The position numbers and the translations under genes were made by a program. From positions 1-64,000 of the forward strand of contig JAFSGC010000005.1 of the NCBI GenBank assembly GCA_017434825.1: a stretch of 64,000 bases of DNA, in the 5' to 3' direction. The notes under the pieces were generated by a model, which did no database searches, was not told where the DNA came from, and worked only from the letters and a program-made list of their open reading frames with translations. Below, piece by piece: positions 9,089-18,137 of this stretch (positions within the stretch are counted from its first letter, which is position 1; each line of letters begins with the position of its first letter). The DNA comes from Bacilli bacterium (lineage in GTDB: Bacteria; Bacillota_I; Bacilli_A; RF39; UBA660).

Positions 9089-10415
9089 GATAAAAGAAAT
9101 ATTAGAAAATAAAAATATTGTTATATTAGGTTTTGGAAAAGAAGGAAAATCTACTTTAGAATATATCCGTAAATATTTTCCTGAGCAAAAAGTAACTGTT
9201 ATGGATCAAAACTTCCAAAATATTAGTATTGAAGATGAAAATGTTCGTATCATAGACGTCAATTTCGATGAGCTGGTAAATTACGATTTAATATTTAAAG
9301 CTCCAGGAGTATCATTAAAAAGTGTTAACGTAGCTCCATTTAAAGATAAAATTACTTCACAATTACAATTATTATTGGAAACCACTAAAGGGTTTACAAT
9401 TGGTGTAACTGGTTCAAAAGGAAAAAGTACAACATCATCATTAATATATAAAATGATAAATGATCAAGGATATAAATCTTATTTAGTAGGAAATATTGGA
9501 AATCCTATACTAGATGTTATAGATAATATTGATGAAGACACTTACGTTGTTATTGAGATGTCATCTCATCAACTAGAGTTTGTAAAAAATTCTCCTAATA
9601 TTGGTATCATACTAAATTTATTTCCAGAACACCTTGACCATTATCGTAGTTTAGACGGATATTATAAAGCTAAATTAAATATAGCTAACTTTCAAACTAA
9701 AGATGACTATTTTATTTATTCAACTGACAATGATGATTTAAAACAATATATTACTTACGTAAACACTGAGGCTGAACGCTTTGATTTAAATTTTGAAAAG
9801 AAAGAAAATTCATATGCATATATCAATGAAGACTATATCGTAGTTGATGATGAAAAAACATTTGATATTACAACTGATATTAAACTAAAAGGAATGCATA
9901 ATTTAAAAGATATTATGTTTGCATTATCTGTAGCCAGTTTATTAAACTTAGAATATGATAAGTGTATCAAAACAATAAATGAATTTGAACCTCTTGCTCA
10001 TCGTATGGAACTCGTAGGAAAGTATAATGATATAATTTTCTATAACGATTCAATTGCAACGATTCCAGATGCGGCAATGAACGCTGTAAATAGCTTAGGA
10101 AATGTTAATACACTGATAATTGGTGGCATGGACAGAGGCATTGATTATTCTGGATTCATTACATATTTAAAAGAATGCGATGTCGAAAATATAATTTGTA
10201 TGCCTGATACAGGAATTAAAATTATGCAAGAAATCAAAGATGTTAAGAAAACTTATGAAGCAAAAGATATTGAGACTGCAGTAGATATTGCAAAAAAAGT
10301 AACTAAGAAAGACGCGATTTGCTTATTATCTCCAGCGGCATCCAGTTATGGATTTTATAAAAATTTTGAAGAACGTGGAGATCGTTATAAAGAACATATC
10401 AAAAAGAATAATTAA
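9081..10415 (+). CDS. murD2: UDP-N-acetylmuramoyl-L-alanine--L-glutamate ligase (MurD2-type Mur ligase)
   Basis: 444 residues. I chose ATG 9081 because it has the AGAGGT ribosome binding site and a tight 8-base overlap with murL; a longer frame starts 18 bases upstream. The Mur ligase layout is clear: an N-terminal Rossmann domain with LGFGKEGKS, the ATP loop TGSKGKST (residues 110-117), GNIGNP, EMSSHQLEF, LFPEHLDHY, and the C-terminal domain with HRMELVG. EMSSHQL with FPEHLD, rather than the usual MurD LSSFQL with PDHLDRH, fits MurD2, which adds L-Glu instead of D-Glu. Coupling to murL implies a two-step L-Glu addition then epimerisation. An ordinary MurD is the alternative if murI exists elsewhere. 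Confidence 0.8.
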   Translation: MSKIKEILENKNIVILGFGKEGKSTLEYIRKYFPEQKVTVMDQNFQNISIEDENVRIIDVNFDELVNYDLIFKAPGVSLKSVNVAPFKDKITSQLQLLLETTKGFTIGVTGSKGKSTTSSLIYKMINDQGYKSYLVGNIGNPILDVIDNIDEDTYVVIEMSSHQLEFVKNSPNIGIILNLFPEHLDHYRSLDGYYKAKLNIANFQTKDDYFIYSTDNDDLKQYITYVNTEAERFDLNFEKKENSYAYINEDYIVVDDEKTFDITTDIKLKGMHNLKDIMFALSVASLLNLEYDKCIKTINEFEPLAHRMELVGKYNDIIFYNDSIATIPDAAMNAVNSLGNVNTLIIGGMDRGIDYSGFITYLKECDVENIICMPDTGIKIMQEIKDVKKTYEAKDIETAVDIAKKVTKKDAICLLSPAASSYGFYKNFEERGDRYKEHIKKNN

Positions 10416-10430
10416 AGGAAGTGATGTTAG

Positions 10431-11240
10431 TTGCCAGAGCTAGCAGAAGTACAAACAGTTAGAATCGTTTTAAAAAAACAAATATTAAATAAAACAATTA
10501 AGGACATAAAGATTTTGTATTCTAATATAATTGAAACAAATATTGATGTGTTTAAAGAAAAATTAATTGGAAAATGTTTTATAGATATAAAAAGAAAAGG
10601 TAAATACTTAATATTTGAAACTGAAGATCATTACCTAATTTCTCATCTTCGGATGGAAGGAAAATATTTTATAAAGCCTTTGAGTGATGAAATTAATAAA
10701 CATGAACATATCATATTTAAATTTGATGATTTTGATTTAAGATATCATGATACTCGAAAATTTGGAAAAATGGCTTTAATAGAAAAAACAAATTTAGAAT
10801 CTTATTTTCGTAACATTGGTCCAGATGCCAACTCGGATGTTGATGTAAGTTACCTTTATAATAAATTAAATTCTAAGAAAAAGCCCATTAAGAGCTTGCT
10901 TTTGGATCAAAGTATAATTGCCGGATTAGGAAACATTTACGTAGATGAAGTCTTATTTGCATCAAAGATTAACCCCTTGGAATTAGGCAGTAATCTGTCT
11001 TTGGCGGATTGCCAGAACATCCTAGAAAGCTCCAAAAACATTTTAGATAATGCTATAAAATATAAGGGAACAACAATTCGAAGCTATACTTCATCGCTAA
11101 ATGTTGAAGGAGAATACCAAAACTATCTTAAAGTGCACACTAAAGCTGGAATGCCGTGTAATTGTGGTGATGTAATATCATGTATCAAAGTCGGAGGACG
11201 CTCAACTTATTATTGTCCTTCGTGTCAGAGGTTAAAATGA
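10431..11240 (+). CDS. mutM: formamidopyrimidine-DNA glycosylase
   Basis: 269 residues. The start is TTG at 10431, preceded by an AAGGAAGTGA site. It is fixed by the product MPELAEVQT, because Pro2 is the catalytic nucleophile and Glu3 also acts in catalysis. Other family marks are HDTRKFG, LLDQSIIAGLGNIYVDE and the C-terminal zinc finger ending YYCPSCQ. It removes 8-oxoguanine and related lesions and nicks the strand. The first half of the finger reads PCNCG, a C-x-C pair where the family normally has C-x-x-C. The gene overlaps the next one (ATGA). Confidence 0.95.
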   Translation: MPELAEVQTVRIVLKKQILNKTIKDIKILYSNIIETNIDVFKEKLIGKCFIDIKRKGKYLIFETEDHYLISHLRMEGKYFIKPLSDEINKHEHIIFKFDDFDLRYHDTRKFGKMALIEKTNLESYFRNIGPDANSDVDVSYLYNKLNSKKKPIKSLLLDQSIIAGLGNIYVDEVLFASKINPLELGSNLSLADCQNILESSKNILDNAIKYKGTTIRSYTSSLNVEGEYQNYLKVHTKAGMPCNCGDVISCIKVGGRSTYYCPSCQRLK

Positions 11241-11809
11241 AAAATGAAAAAGTAGCAATATATTTATCTTTTTTATCAATGATCATTTTTCTGTTTAGTG
11301 CATGCATCTGTTTTATAAAAGTAAATAAACGGGTAGATAATATAGAAAGTACTCCAACAGTGGCAATATTTAATTTTGATCATACATCATCTTCGATGAA
11401 TATTAATCCATTTGATATGTTTAGCGCTAAAGAAGAAGCAATCGCTTCGAACACTATCGAATTATCTGTAACATACTCCGGAGCTACCGCAAAAGCTTAT
11501 CCGTTTAAAATAATTATGGATAATTATACTTCATATACCAAATCTGAAGGGGTAGACGGAGTAAACTCATTTGAATATACGTATGAAATTCTTAAGGATG
11601 GAACAACGGTTCAGGAAGAAAAAGAAATTACATCATATACTGCAGGTAGTAAACTCGATTTATATGAAGAAGAATTAATGCCTTCAGACAAAACTATTAA
11701 ATATTCCATTGTTTATCGGTTTTATGCTAATGAATATGACCAAAATCATTTAATGGGAACTTCACTTAGTAGTAATTTAAAAATAGAGCCAATTTCTAGC
11801 TCTAAATAA
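11237..11809 (+). CDS. single-pass membrane protein, unknown function
   Basis: 190 residues. I took ATG 11237 (ATGA overlap with mutM, GAGGT upstream) over an earlier in-frame start buried in mutM. One transmembrane helix (about residues 7-27) with a Cys pair (ACICF) is followed by about 160 extracellular residues rich in Ser, Thr, Tyr and acidic residues, with a predicted mostly beta character. No family is recognised. A T-box leader begins just downstream, so the transcript from polA or mutM probably ends about here. Confidence 0.8.
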   Translation: MKNEKVAIYLSFLSMIIFLFSACICFIKVNKRVDNIESTPTVAIFNFDHTSSSMNINPFDMFSAKEEAIASNTIELSVTYSGATAKAYPFKIIMDNYTSYTKSEGVDGVNSFEYTYEILKDGTTVQEEKEITSYTAGSKLDLYEEELMPSDKTIKYSIVYRFYANEYDQNHLMGTSLSSNLKIEPISSSK

Positions 11810-11821
11810 AGCCAATTTTTA

Positions 11822-11850
11822 TTGACTAAAGTTCTAAAATATACTAAAAT
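11822..11850 (+). promoter_or_regulatory. promoter of the T-box translation operon
   Basis: TTGACT (11822-11827), 17-base spacer, TAAAAT (11845-11850). The start is expected near 11857, giving a short T-box leader of about 150 bases before hisS. Confidence 0.65.
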
Positions 11851-11856
11851 AAACAT

Positions 11857-11990
11857 AGATTTTCTATGGGAAAGTGACGACTTCCATTCAAACATAGAAA
11901 CGCTAAATAGCGATAAAAAATAAAGACCTAGAAATAAGGTGGTACCGCGGTGCTTTTTTCATCGCCCTTATGATTTCTAGGTCTTTTTGT
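11857..11990 (+). ncRNA. T-box riboswitch leader upstream of hisS
   Basis: The hallmark T-box sequence AATAAGGTGGTACCGCGG lies at 11933-11950. It sits in the 5' side of a large terminator: AAAGACCTAGAAAT (11922-11935) pairs with ATTTCTAGGTCTTT (11973-11986), then a T-run. A CGCTA/TAGCG hairpin (11901-11912) fits stem III. A compact stem I can be drawn from TTTCTATG (11861-11868) and CATAGAAA (11893-11900) with an inner GGAAAG/CTTCC hairpin, much shorter than usual. Uncharged tRNA binding would favour the antiterminator and transcription of the whole synthetase-amidotransferase operon. The specifier codon is not certain; the gene order predicts His (CAU). Confidence 0.92.
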
Positions 11991-12007
11991 TTAAAGGAGG
12001 AAATTTT

Positions 12008-13246
12008 ATGATAACAAAACCAAAAGGATGCTACGATATTACAGGAGTAGATTCACATTTATACCGTCAAATCGAGGATACAGTACATAGTTATGCTAAT
12101 GTGTATAACTATAAATATATTCGTACACCTTTATTTGAAAATGCCGAACTATTTAAAAGAGGCGTAGGTGAAAGCAGTGATATCGTTCAAAAAGAAACTT
12201 ACGATTTTACAGATCGTTCTGGACGTGTAATGACATTAAGACCAGAAGGAACTGCGGGTGTTGTTCGTAATTTTATTGAAGATAAGTTATACGGTGGAGC
12301 AATCAATCCAGTTAAACAGTATTATTTAGGAACAATGTATCGTTACGAAAGACCTGGTAATGGACGAAATCGTGAATTTACACAATTTGGAGTTGAGGCG
12401 CTAGGTAGTGATGATCCGCTTATTGACGCAGAAGTTATTTCAATGTCAGTTAATATTTTAAAAGAATTAGGCTTAGATGTAACTGTTAGAATTAATAACT
12501 TAGGAAGTGTTCAATGCCGCGAAAACTACAAACAAGCATTATTACAATATTTAAAACCACATATGAGCAGCCTTTGTGAAGATTGTCAAAAAAGAGCGGA
12601 AATTAACCCGCTTAGAATATTGGATTGTAAAGTTGATGGTCAAACAGAATTCTTAAAAGGCGCTCCAAATATCTTGAATTATCAAAGTGAAGAAAGCAAT
12701 GAAAGATTCCATAAAGTATTAGAATATCTTGATTATCTAGATGTAAACTATGAAATAGATCATAACCTAGTAAGAGGACTTGATTATTACGATTATATGG
12801 TTTACGAATTAGTTTTAGATGATAGTTTAGCCCTAGGAGGCGGAGGTCGTTATAATCATCTTGTAAACGAACTAGATGGTCCAACAACACCTTGCGTTGG
12901 CTTTGCCTGTGGCGTAGAAAGAATCATCAACCTACTTAAAGAAAGGTATACTGAAAATAACCAGGTTGATGTATACGTAATGGCTATTAATGAAGAAGAA
13001 AAAATGAAGGCAAATATTATCCTTCAAGATTTAAGATTAAGTGGCATAGTAGCTGAAACAAATTACCAAGAACGTGGGTTAAAAGCACAATTTAAAGATG
13101 CAGATCGTCACGGCGCTAAACAACTAATCATTTTAAATAGTGAAGATTTAGCTAAAGGATTAGTTAATATTAAAGATAATTTAACTAAGGAAGAACATAA
13201 AGTTCCTGAAGATGAAATAATAGATTATATTATAGGAGTGATATAA
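12008..13246 (+). CDS. hisS: histidyl-tRNA synthetase
   Basis: 412 residues. ATG 12008 follows an ideal AGGAGG (11995-12000); an in-frame TTG upstream is not needed. It is a class II synthetase with motif 2 RYERPGNGRNREF, the histidine-binding LVRGLDYYDY, motif 3 region LGGGGRYNHL and CVGFACGVER, and a C-terminal anticodon-binding domain. It charges tRNA-His in the cytoplasm. It is the first gene after the T-box leader and heads an operon with asnS, aspS and gatCAB. Confidence 0.98.
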   Translation: MITKPKGCYDITGVDSHLYRQIEDTVHSYANVYNYKYIRTPLFENAELFKRGVGESSDIVQKETYDFTDRSGRVMTLRPEGTAGVVRNFIEDKLYGGAINPVKQYYLGTMYRYERPGNGRNREFTQFGVEALGSDDPLIDAEVISMSVNILKELGLDVTVRINNLGSVQCRENYKQALLQYLKPHMSSLCEDCQKRAEINPLRILDCKVDGQTEFLKGAPNILNYQSEESNERFHKVLEYLDYLDVNYEIDHNLVRGLDYYDYMVYELVLDDSLALGGGGRYNHLVNELDGPTTPCVGFACGVERIINLLKERYTENNQVDVYVMAINEEEKMKANIILQDLRLSGIVAETNYQERGLKAQFKDADRHGAKQLIILNSEDLAKGLVNIKDNLTKEEHKVPEDEIIDYIIGVI

Positions 13247-14611
13247 ATGGATTTAAAAGACATTTTAAAAGATATAGAAAAACATTTAGATACTGAAGTA
13301 GAACTAAATGGTTGGATTAGAAATCATCGGCCACAAAAAGAATTTGGCTTTATAGCATTTAACGATGGAACTACACAAAGCGGAATTCAAATTGTTTATG
13401 ATAACACATTAGAAAACTTTAATGAAATCTCTAAACTTTTAGTAGGATGTTCATTAAATGTAAAGGGAAAATTAGTTAAATCCGAAGGTAAAGAAGATTA
13501 CGAAATTAAAGCAAACCAAATTACATTATTAGGCTCTTGTCCTGAGGATTATCCAATTCAACCTAAAAGACATACTAGAGAATTTTTAAGAGAACAAGCT
13601 TATTTAAGACCAAGAACAAATCTTTTTACTGCTGTATTTAGAGTGAGAAGTGTAGCTGCTTATGCAATTCATAAATTTTTTAATGAAAATAACTTTGTAT
13701 ATGTTCATACACCAATAATCACTGCAAGTGACTGTGAAGGCGCTGGAGAAATGTTCCAAGTAACTACACTAGACTTAGAAAGAGTAAATGGAAAAGCAGA
13801 TTATTCAAAAGATTTCTTTGGTAAACAAGCATCACTTACTGTATCAGGTCAATTACAAGTAGAACCGTTTGCTATGAACTATAAAAAAGTATATACTTTC
13901 GGACCTACATTTAGAGCTGAAAATTCAAATACTAAAACTCACGCATCAGAATTCTGGATGATTGAACCAGAAATGGCATTTACTGATTTAAATGGTGATA
14001 TGCAAGTAATGGAAGCCATGCTTAAATATGTAATTTCATATGTACTTGACAATTGTAAAGATGAAATGAAATTCTTAGATAACTTTGTAGAAAAAGGATT
14101 AGTAGAAAAACTTACAAAACTAATTAACTCTAAATTTACAAGAATTACGCATGAAGAATGTATAAGAATTTTAAAAGAATCAGGACAAAAATTTGAATTC
14201 ACGCCTGAATATGGTGAAGATATTGCAAAAGAACACGAAAAATATATTACAGAACACTTTGATGGCCCAGTATTTATTTATAACTGGCCTAAAGACATTA
14301 AAGCATTCTATATGAAACAAAACGATGATGGTAAAACCGTTGCTGCTGTTGACCTTGAAGTTCCAGGCGCTGGCGAGTTAATGGGTGGAAGTCAAAGAGA
14401 AGAAGACTATGAAAAACTAGCTGCTAGAATGAAAGAATTAGATATGGAAACTGAAGGTCTTGAATGGTATTTAAACCTAAGAAAATATGGCGGTTGTGTT
14501 CATTCTGGATTTGGAATGGGATTTGAAAGATTATTAATCTATATTACAGGTGTAGACAATATTCGTGACGTTATTCCTTATCCAAGAACTCCAAAAAACT
14601 GTGAATTTTAA
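13247..14611 (+). CDS. asnS: asparaginyl-tRNA synthetase
   Basis: 454 residues. An N-terminal OB-fold (about 15-105) is followed by a class II catalytic domain. FGPTFRAENSNTKTHASEFW and the C-terminal GCVHSGFGMGFERLL are characteristic of AsnRS rather than AspRS. It starts directly after the hisS stop. With AsnRS present, the GatCAB enzyme encoded downstream is probably needed mainly for Gln-tRNA, as in most Bacilli. Confidence 0.97.
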   Translation: MDLKDILKDIEKHLDTEVELNGWIRNHRPQKEFGFIAFNDGTTQSGIQIVYDNTLENFNEISKLLVGCSLNVKGKLVKSEGKEDYEIKANQITLLGSCPEDYPIQPKRHTREFLREQAYLRPRTNLFTAVFRVRSVAAYAIHKFFNENNFVYVHTPIITASDCEGAGEMFQVTTLDLERVNGKADYSKDFFGKQASLTVSGQLQVEPFAMNYKKVYTFGPTFRAENSNTKTHASEFWMIEPEMAFTDLNGDMQVMEAMLKYVISYVLDNCKDEMKFLDNFVEKGLVEKLTKLINSKFTRITHEECIRILKESGQKFEFTPEYGEDIAKEHEKYITEHFDGPVFIYNWPKDIKAFYMKQNDDGKTVAAVDLEVPGAGELMGGSQREEDYEKLAARMKELDMETEGLEWYLNLRKYGGCVHSGFGMGFERLLIYITGVDNIRDVIPYPRTPKNCEF

Positions 14612-14630
14612 TAAATAGAAAGGAAGTAAA

Positions 14631-16385
14631 ATGAAAACGTTATTTAATAATAAAATTAACGAAACATATATTAATCAAACTGTTACACTACACGGATGGG
14701 TTAGTCGTGTAAGAAATTTAGGCGGACTAATCTTTATCGATTTAAGAGACCGTAGTGGATTAATTCAATTAGTAGTAAATCCCGACAACAAAAACTATGA
14801 AATTGCCAATTCATTAAAAAGTGAATATGTAATTAAAGTTACTGGTAAAGTTGTTAAAAGAGAAAATGCTAATGACAAAATCGAAACTGGAAGTATTGAA
14901 GTGATTGTAGATGAATTAAATGTTCTAAATACATCTTTAGAAGTTCCGTTTCAAATAACTGATGATGTAACAGCATTAGAAGAAACAAGACTTAAATATC
15001 GTTACTTAGATATAAGAAGACCATACATTAGTAATAAATTAGTATTAAGACATAAAATTACAATGGCTATTAGAAATTATTTAGATAGCTTAAACTTTCT
15101 AGAGGTAGAAACTCCAATTTTATGTAAAAGTACTCCGGAAGGAGCAAGAGACTACCTGGTTCCATCAAGAATCTTCAATGGCAAGTTCTTTGCTCTTCCT
15201 CAATCACCACAAATTTATAAACAATTATTAATGGTTGGAGGAATCGAAAGATATTTCCAAATAGCTAAATGTTTTAGAGATGAAGATTTAAGAGCAGACC
15301 GTCAACCAGAATTCACTCAAGTAGACGTTGAAATGAGTTTTGTTAACGAAGATGACGTAATAACTCTTGGAGAAAACTTAGTAGCACAAGTGTTTAAAGA
15401 AGTAAAAGGAATTGATATTGAGCTTCCTTTACAAAGAATGAAATATAATGATGCAATTAATCTATATGGTAGCGATAAACCAGATTTAAGATTTGAAATG
15501 GTAATCAATGATATCTCGGATGTTTTTTCAAATACAAATGTAGAATTTCTTAAAAGCACATTAAACGAAGGCGGAATCATTAATGCCATCGTTGCTAAAA
15601 ATCTTGCAGATAAATATTCAAGAAAAGAAATAGACAAATTAACTGAATACGTAAAAACATATCGAGCTTCAGGATTAGCTTATATTAAGTATGGAGAAGA
15701 AATTTCTGGAAGTTTAGTTAAATCTTTAAATGAAGCTGAACTAAATAATATTAAAGAAACTTTAAACGTAGAAAATAATGATATTGTATTCATTATAAGT
15801 GGTAATAAAAAAGTTGTAAAAACTGCACTTGGAGCTTTAAGATGTAAAATAGCTTCAGATAATAATTTGATAAAAGCACATGATTATAAATTATTATGGG
15901 TAACCGATTTCCCTTCGTTTGAATGGAGCGAAGAAGAAAATCGTTTCATGGCATGTCACCATCCATTTACTTCTCCTAAAGACGAAGATGTTGATAAACT
16001 ATTAACTGATAAAGCCAATTGCTATTCAAAAGCATATGACATTGTAATAAATGGATATGAAGCCGGTGGGGGAAGTATCAGAATTCATGACGGAAGTGTT
16101 CAAGAAAAAATGTTCGAAGCGCTTGAATTAACTCCACAAGACATTGAAGAAAAATTTGGTTTCTTCGTAGATGCACTAAAATACGGAACTCCACCACACG
16201 GAGGGTTTGCATTAGGCCTTGACCGTTTAACAATGTTACTTACTGAAACAGAAAACATTAGAGATGTTATAGCGTTCCCTAAAACTGCATCAAGTAATGA
16301 TTTAATGAGTGAAGCTCCTAATGTAGTTGATGAATATCAATTAAAAGAATTAGGAATTGAAATCGGAGGTAAAAAAGATGAATAA
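14631..16385 (+). CDS. aspS: aspartyl-tRNA synthetase (bacterial type)
   Basis: 584 residues, typical of the bacterial long form. It has an OB-fold (HGWVSRVRNLGGLIFIDLRD), motif 1 and 2 region (FRDEDLRADRQPEFTQVD), the inserted GAD domain (about 285-410), and motif 3 GGFALGLDRLTML. GGAAAG before ATG 14631 serves as ribosome binding site. The gene overlaps gatC by 8 bases. hisS-aspS is the standard Bacillus order; here asnS is inserted between them. Confidence 0.97.
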   Translation: MKTLFNNKINETYINQTVTLHGWVSRVRNLGGLIFIDLRDRSGLIQLVVNPDNKNYEIANSLKSEYVIKVTGKVVKRENANDKIETGSIEVIVDELNVLNTSLEVPFQITDDVTALEETRLKYRYLDIRRPYISNKLVLRHKITMAIRNYLDSLNFLEVETPILCKSTPEGARDYLVPSRIFNGKFFALPQSPQIYKQLLMVGGIERYFQIAKCFRDEDLRADRQPEFTQVDVEMSFVNEDDVITLGENLVAQVFKEVKGIDIELPLQRMKYNDAINLYGSDKPDLRFEMVINDISDVFSNTNVEFLKSTLNEGGIINAIVAKNLADKYSRKEIDKLTEYVKTYRASGLAYIKYGEEISGSLVKSLNEAELNNIKETLNVENNDIVFIISGNKKVVKTALGALRCKIASDNNLIKAHDYKLLWVTDFPSFEWSEEENRFMACHHPFTSPKDEDVDKLLTDKANCYSKAYDIVINGYEAGGGSIRIHDGSVQEKMFEALELTPQDIEEKFGFFVDALKYGTPPHGGFALGLDRLTMLLTETENIRDVIAFPKTASSNDLMSEAPNVVDEYQLKELGIEIGGKKDE

Positions 16386-16674
16386 TTTTACCAAAGAAAT
16401 GATAAATGATTATGCTGAAAAATTATTATTTGGCCTTTCTGAAGAAGAATGTACAACTCTTTTGGAAGAATTCGATATAATCAATGAAAACATGGAAATT
16501 ATAAGCAATATTGCTGGTATTAGCGATGTTGATCCTCAAAGTTTTCCATGTGAATTTACTTTAACTGAATTAAGAGAAGATATTCCTGAAGAATCATTAA
16601 ACATTGAGGACATTCTTGCTAATTGCGACGAAAAGATTGATCGCGTAGTTGAAGTACCAAAGGTGGTGGGATAA
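16378..16674 (+). CDS. gatC: Asp/Glu-tRNA amidotransferase subunit C
   Basis: 98 residues. ATG 16378 lies inside the end of aspS, with GGAGG at about 16365-16369. The sequence has the GatC pattern: an N-terminal helical part (YAEKLLFGLSEEE), the hydrophobic helix, and the D-rich linker that threads between GatA and GatB. It is needed for stable expression and assembly of the amidotransferase. The stop and the gatA start overlap (TAATG). Confidence 0.93.
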   Translation: MNNFTKEMINDYAEKLLFGLSEEECTTLLEEFDIINENMEIISNIAGISDVDPQSFPCEFTLTELREDIPEESLNIEDILANCDEKIDRVVEVPKVVG

Positions 16675-18137
16675 TGAGATATTTAGATAAAGACCTACTT
16701 ACAATTCATAACGCGTTAAAAAGCGGAGAAGTAACTTCAAAAGAACTTATTGAAGAAAGTATCAACGAAATAAAAAAATATAATGATCAAATTAATGCAT
16801 TCAACCTAATTTGTGAAGATGCAAAAGAAGTTGAAGTAAACGATAATATTCTATCTGGAATTCCATACGGGATGAAAGACATTATTTCTACCAAAGGTGT
16901 AAGAACCACCGCTTGTTCAAACACTCTAAAAGATTACGTTCCTATTTACAATGCGGCTGCATATCAAAACTTATGTAATACTGGGGCAATAATGATTGGA
17001 AAAACAAATCTAGATGAACTTGCGATGGGAGCTACAGGAACTACTGGTAATACTGGAGCTGTTCACAATCCTTGGAATATAAATCATATTGCAGGAGGGT
17101 CTTCTGCTGGAAGTGCTGCCGCTGTTGCTTTAGGTTTAGTTCCTTATGCAATTGGAACAGATACTGGTGATTCAATTAGAAAGCCTGCTGCATTCACCGG
17201 TACAGTTGGATATAAGCCATCATATGGATTAATAAGCAGATTCGGACTTTTTGCGTTTGCTTCTTCATTAGATCATATAGGAACATTTACTAGAAACGTT
17301 AAAGATGCAGCTATTGTTGTAGATGCAATGAAAGGTGCAGATGTAAATGACATGACATCAATCAGGGATATGGATAACGTATCACTATATAATTCTATTG
17401 ATGGCAATGTTAAAGGTAAAAAGTTATTTTATATTAAAGAGATTTGTGATAAAAATAATTACGATAATGAAGATACAATAAAAATTATTGATGAATTTAA
17501 TAAAACGATTGAAAAAGTAAGAAATTTAGGAATTCAAGTAGATGAAGTATCAGTAGATTTTAATTTATTAAATGCAATTAAACCTGCATATGACTCAATT
17601 ACATGTGCAGAAGCTACTTCAAACGATTCTAACTTAACTGGTATTATTTTTGGCCCAAGAGGAAACGGTAATAGCGTTACCGAAGTAATGAAAGACCATC
17701 GTACCAAAGGATTTTCTCCGTTTGTTAAAAGAAGATTTGTTATTGGAAGTTTTATTCTTCAAAAAGAAAATCAAGAAAAATATTTTATTAATGCAAAACG
17801 CGTAAGAAGACTAATTTGTGACAAATTTAATGAATTATTTAAAGAATACGATGGATTAATTTTACCATGTTCAGGTTCTGGAGCTACTACTTTAGAAAAA
17901 GCTCAAGATAAAATGACACGTACAAATCGTTATCGTGTACTACTAGAAAATCATTTAGCAGTAGGTAACTTCGGAGGATATCCATCCATTACAATTCCTA
18001 ATGGATTTATTAATGAAATGCCAACCGGAATTAATATTACAGGAGCATTTAAAGATGATGCTAATGTATTGAATATTGCTTCTGCCATTGAAGATGAACT
18101 AGGATTTAAAAATCAAGTAGTAAAGGAGGTAAAATAA
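16674..18137 (+). CDS. gatA: Asp/Glu-tRNA amidotransferase subunit A
   Basis: 487 residues with the amidase signature fold. The Ser-cisSer-Lys triad is visible: K68 (GMKDI), S143 (GGSSAGSA) and S167 (DTGDSIRKP), spaced as in the well-studied family members. It releases ammonia from glutamine for transfer to Glu-tRNA-Gln. The nucleophile motif reads DTGDS rather than the usual DTGGS, and GGSSAGS rather than GGSSGGS; I recall similar forms in Mollicutes. It is coupled to gatC and gatB by TAATG junctions. Confidence 0.97.
   Translation: MRYLDKDLLTIHNALKSGEVTSKELIEESINEIKKYNDQINAFNLICEDAKEVEVNDNILSGIPYGMKDIISTKGVRTTACSNTLKDYVPIYNAAAYQNLCNTGAIMIGKTNLDELAMGATGTTGNTGAVHNPWNINHIAGGSSAGSAAAVALGLVPYAIGTDTGDSIRKPAAFTGTVGYKPSYGLISRFGLFAFASSLDHIGTFTRNVKDAAIVVDAMKGADVNDMTSIRDMDNVSLYNSIDGNVKGKKLFYIKEICDKNNYDNEDTIKIIDEFNKTIEKVRNLGIQVDEVSVDFNLLNAIKPAYDSITCAEATSNDSNLTGIIFGPRGNGNSVTEVMKDHRTKGFSPFVKRRFVIGSFILQKENQEKYFINAKRVRRLICDKFNELFKEYDGLILPCSGSGATTLEKAQDKMTRTNRYRVLLENHLAVGNFGGYPSITIPNGFINEMPTGINITGAFKDDANVLNIASAIEDELGFKNQVVKEVK

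Noticed and set aside
5183..10415. UGA read as Trp (Mollicutes code)
   Set aside because: Trp is encoded by TGG throughout and TGA serves as a normal stop in mutM, yidD and a pseudopilin gene.
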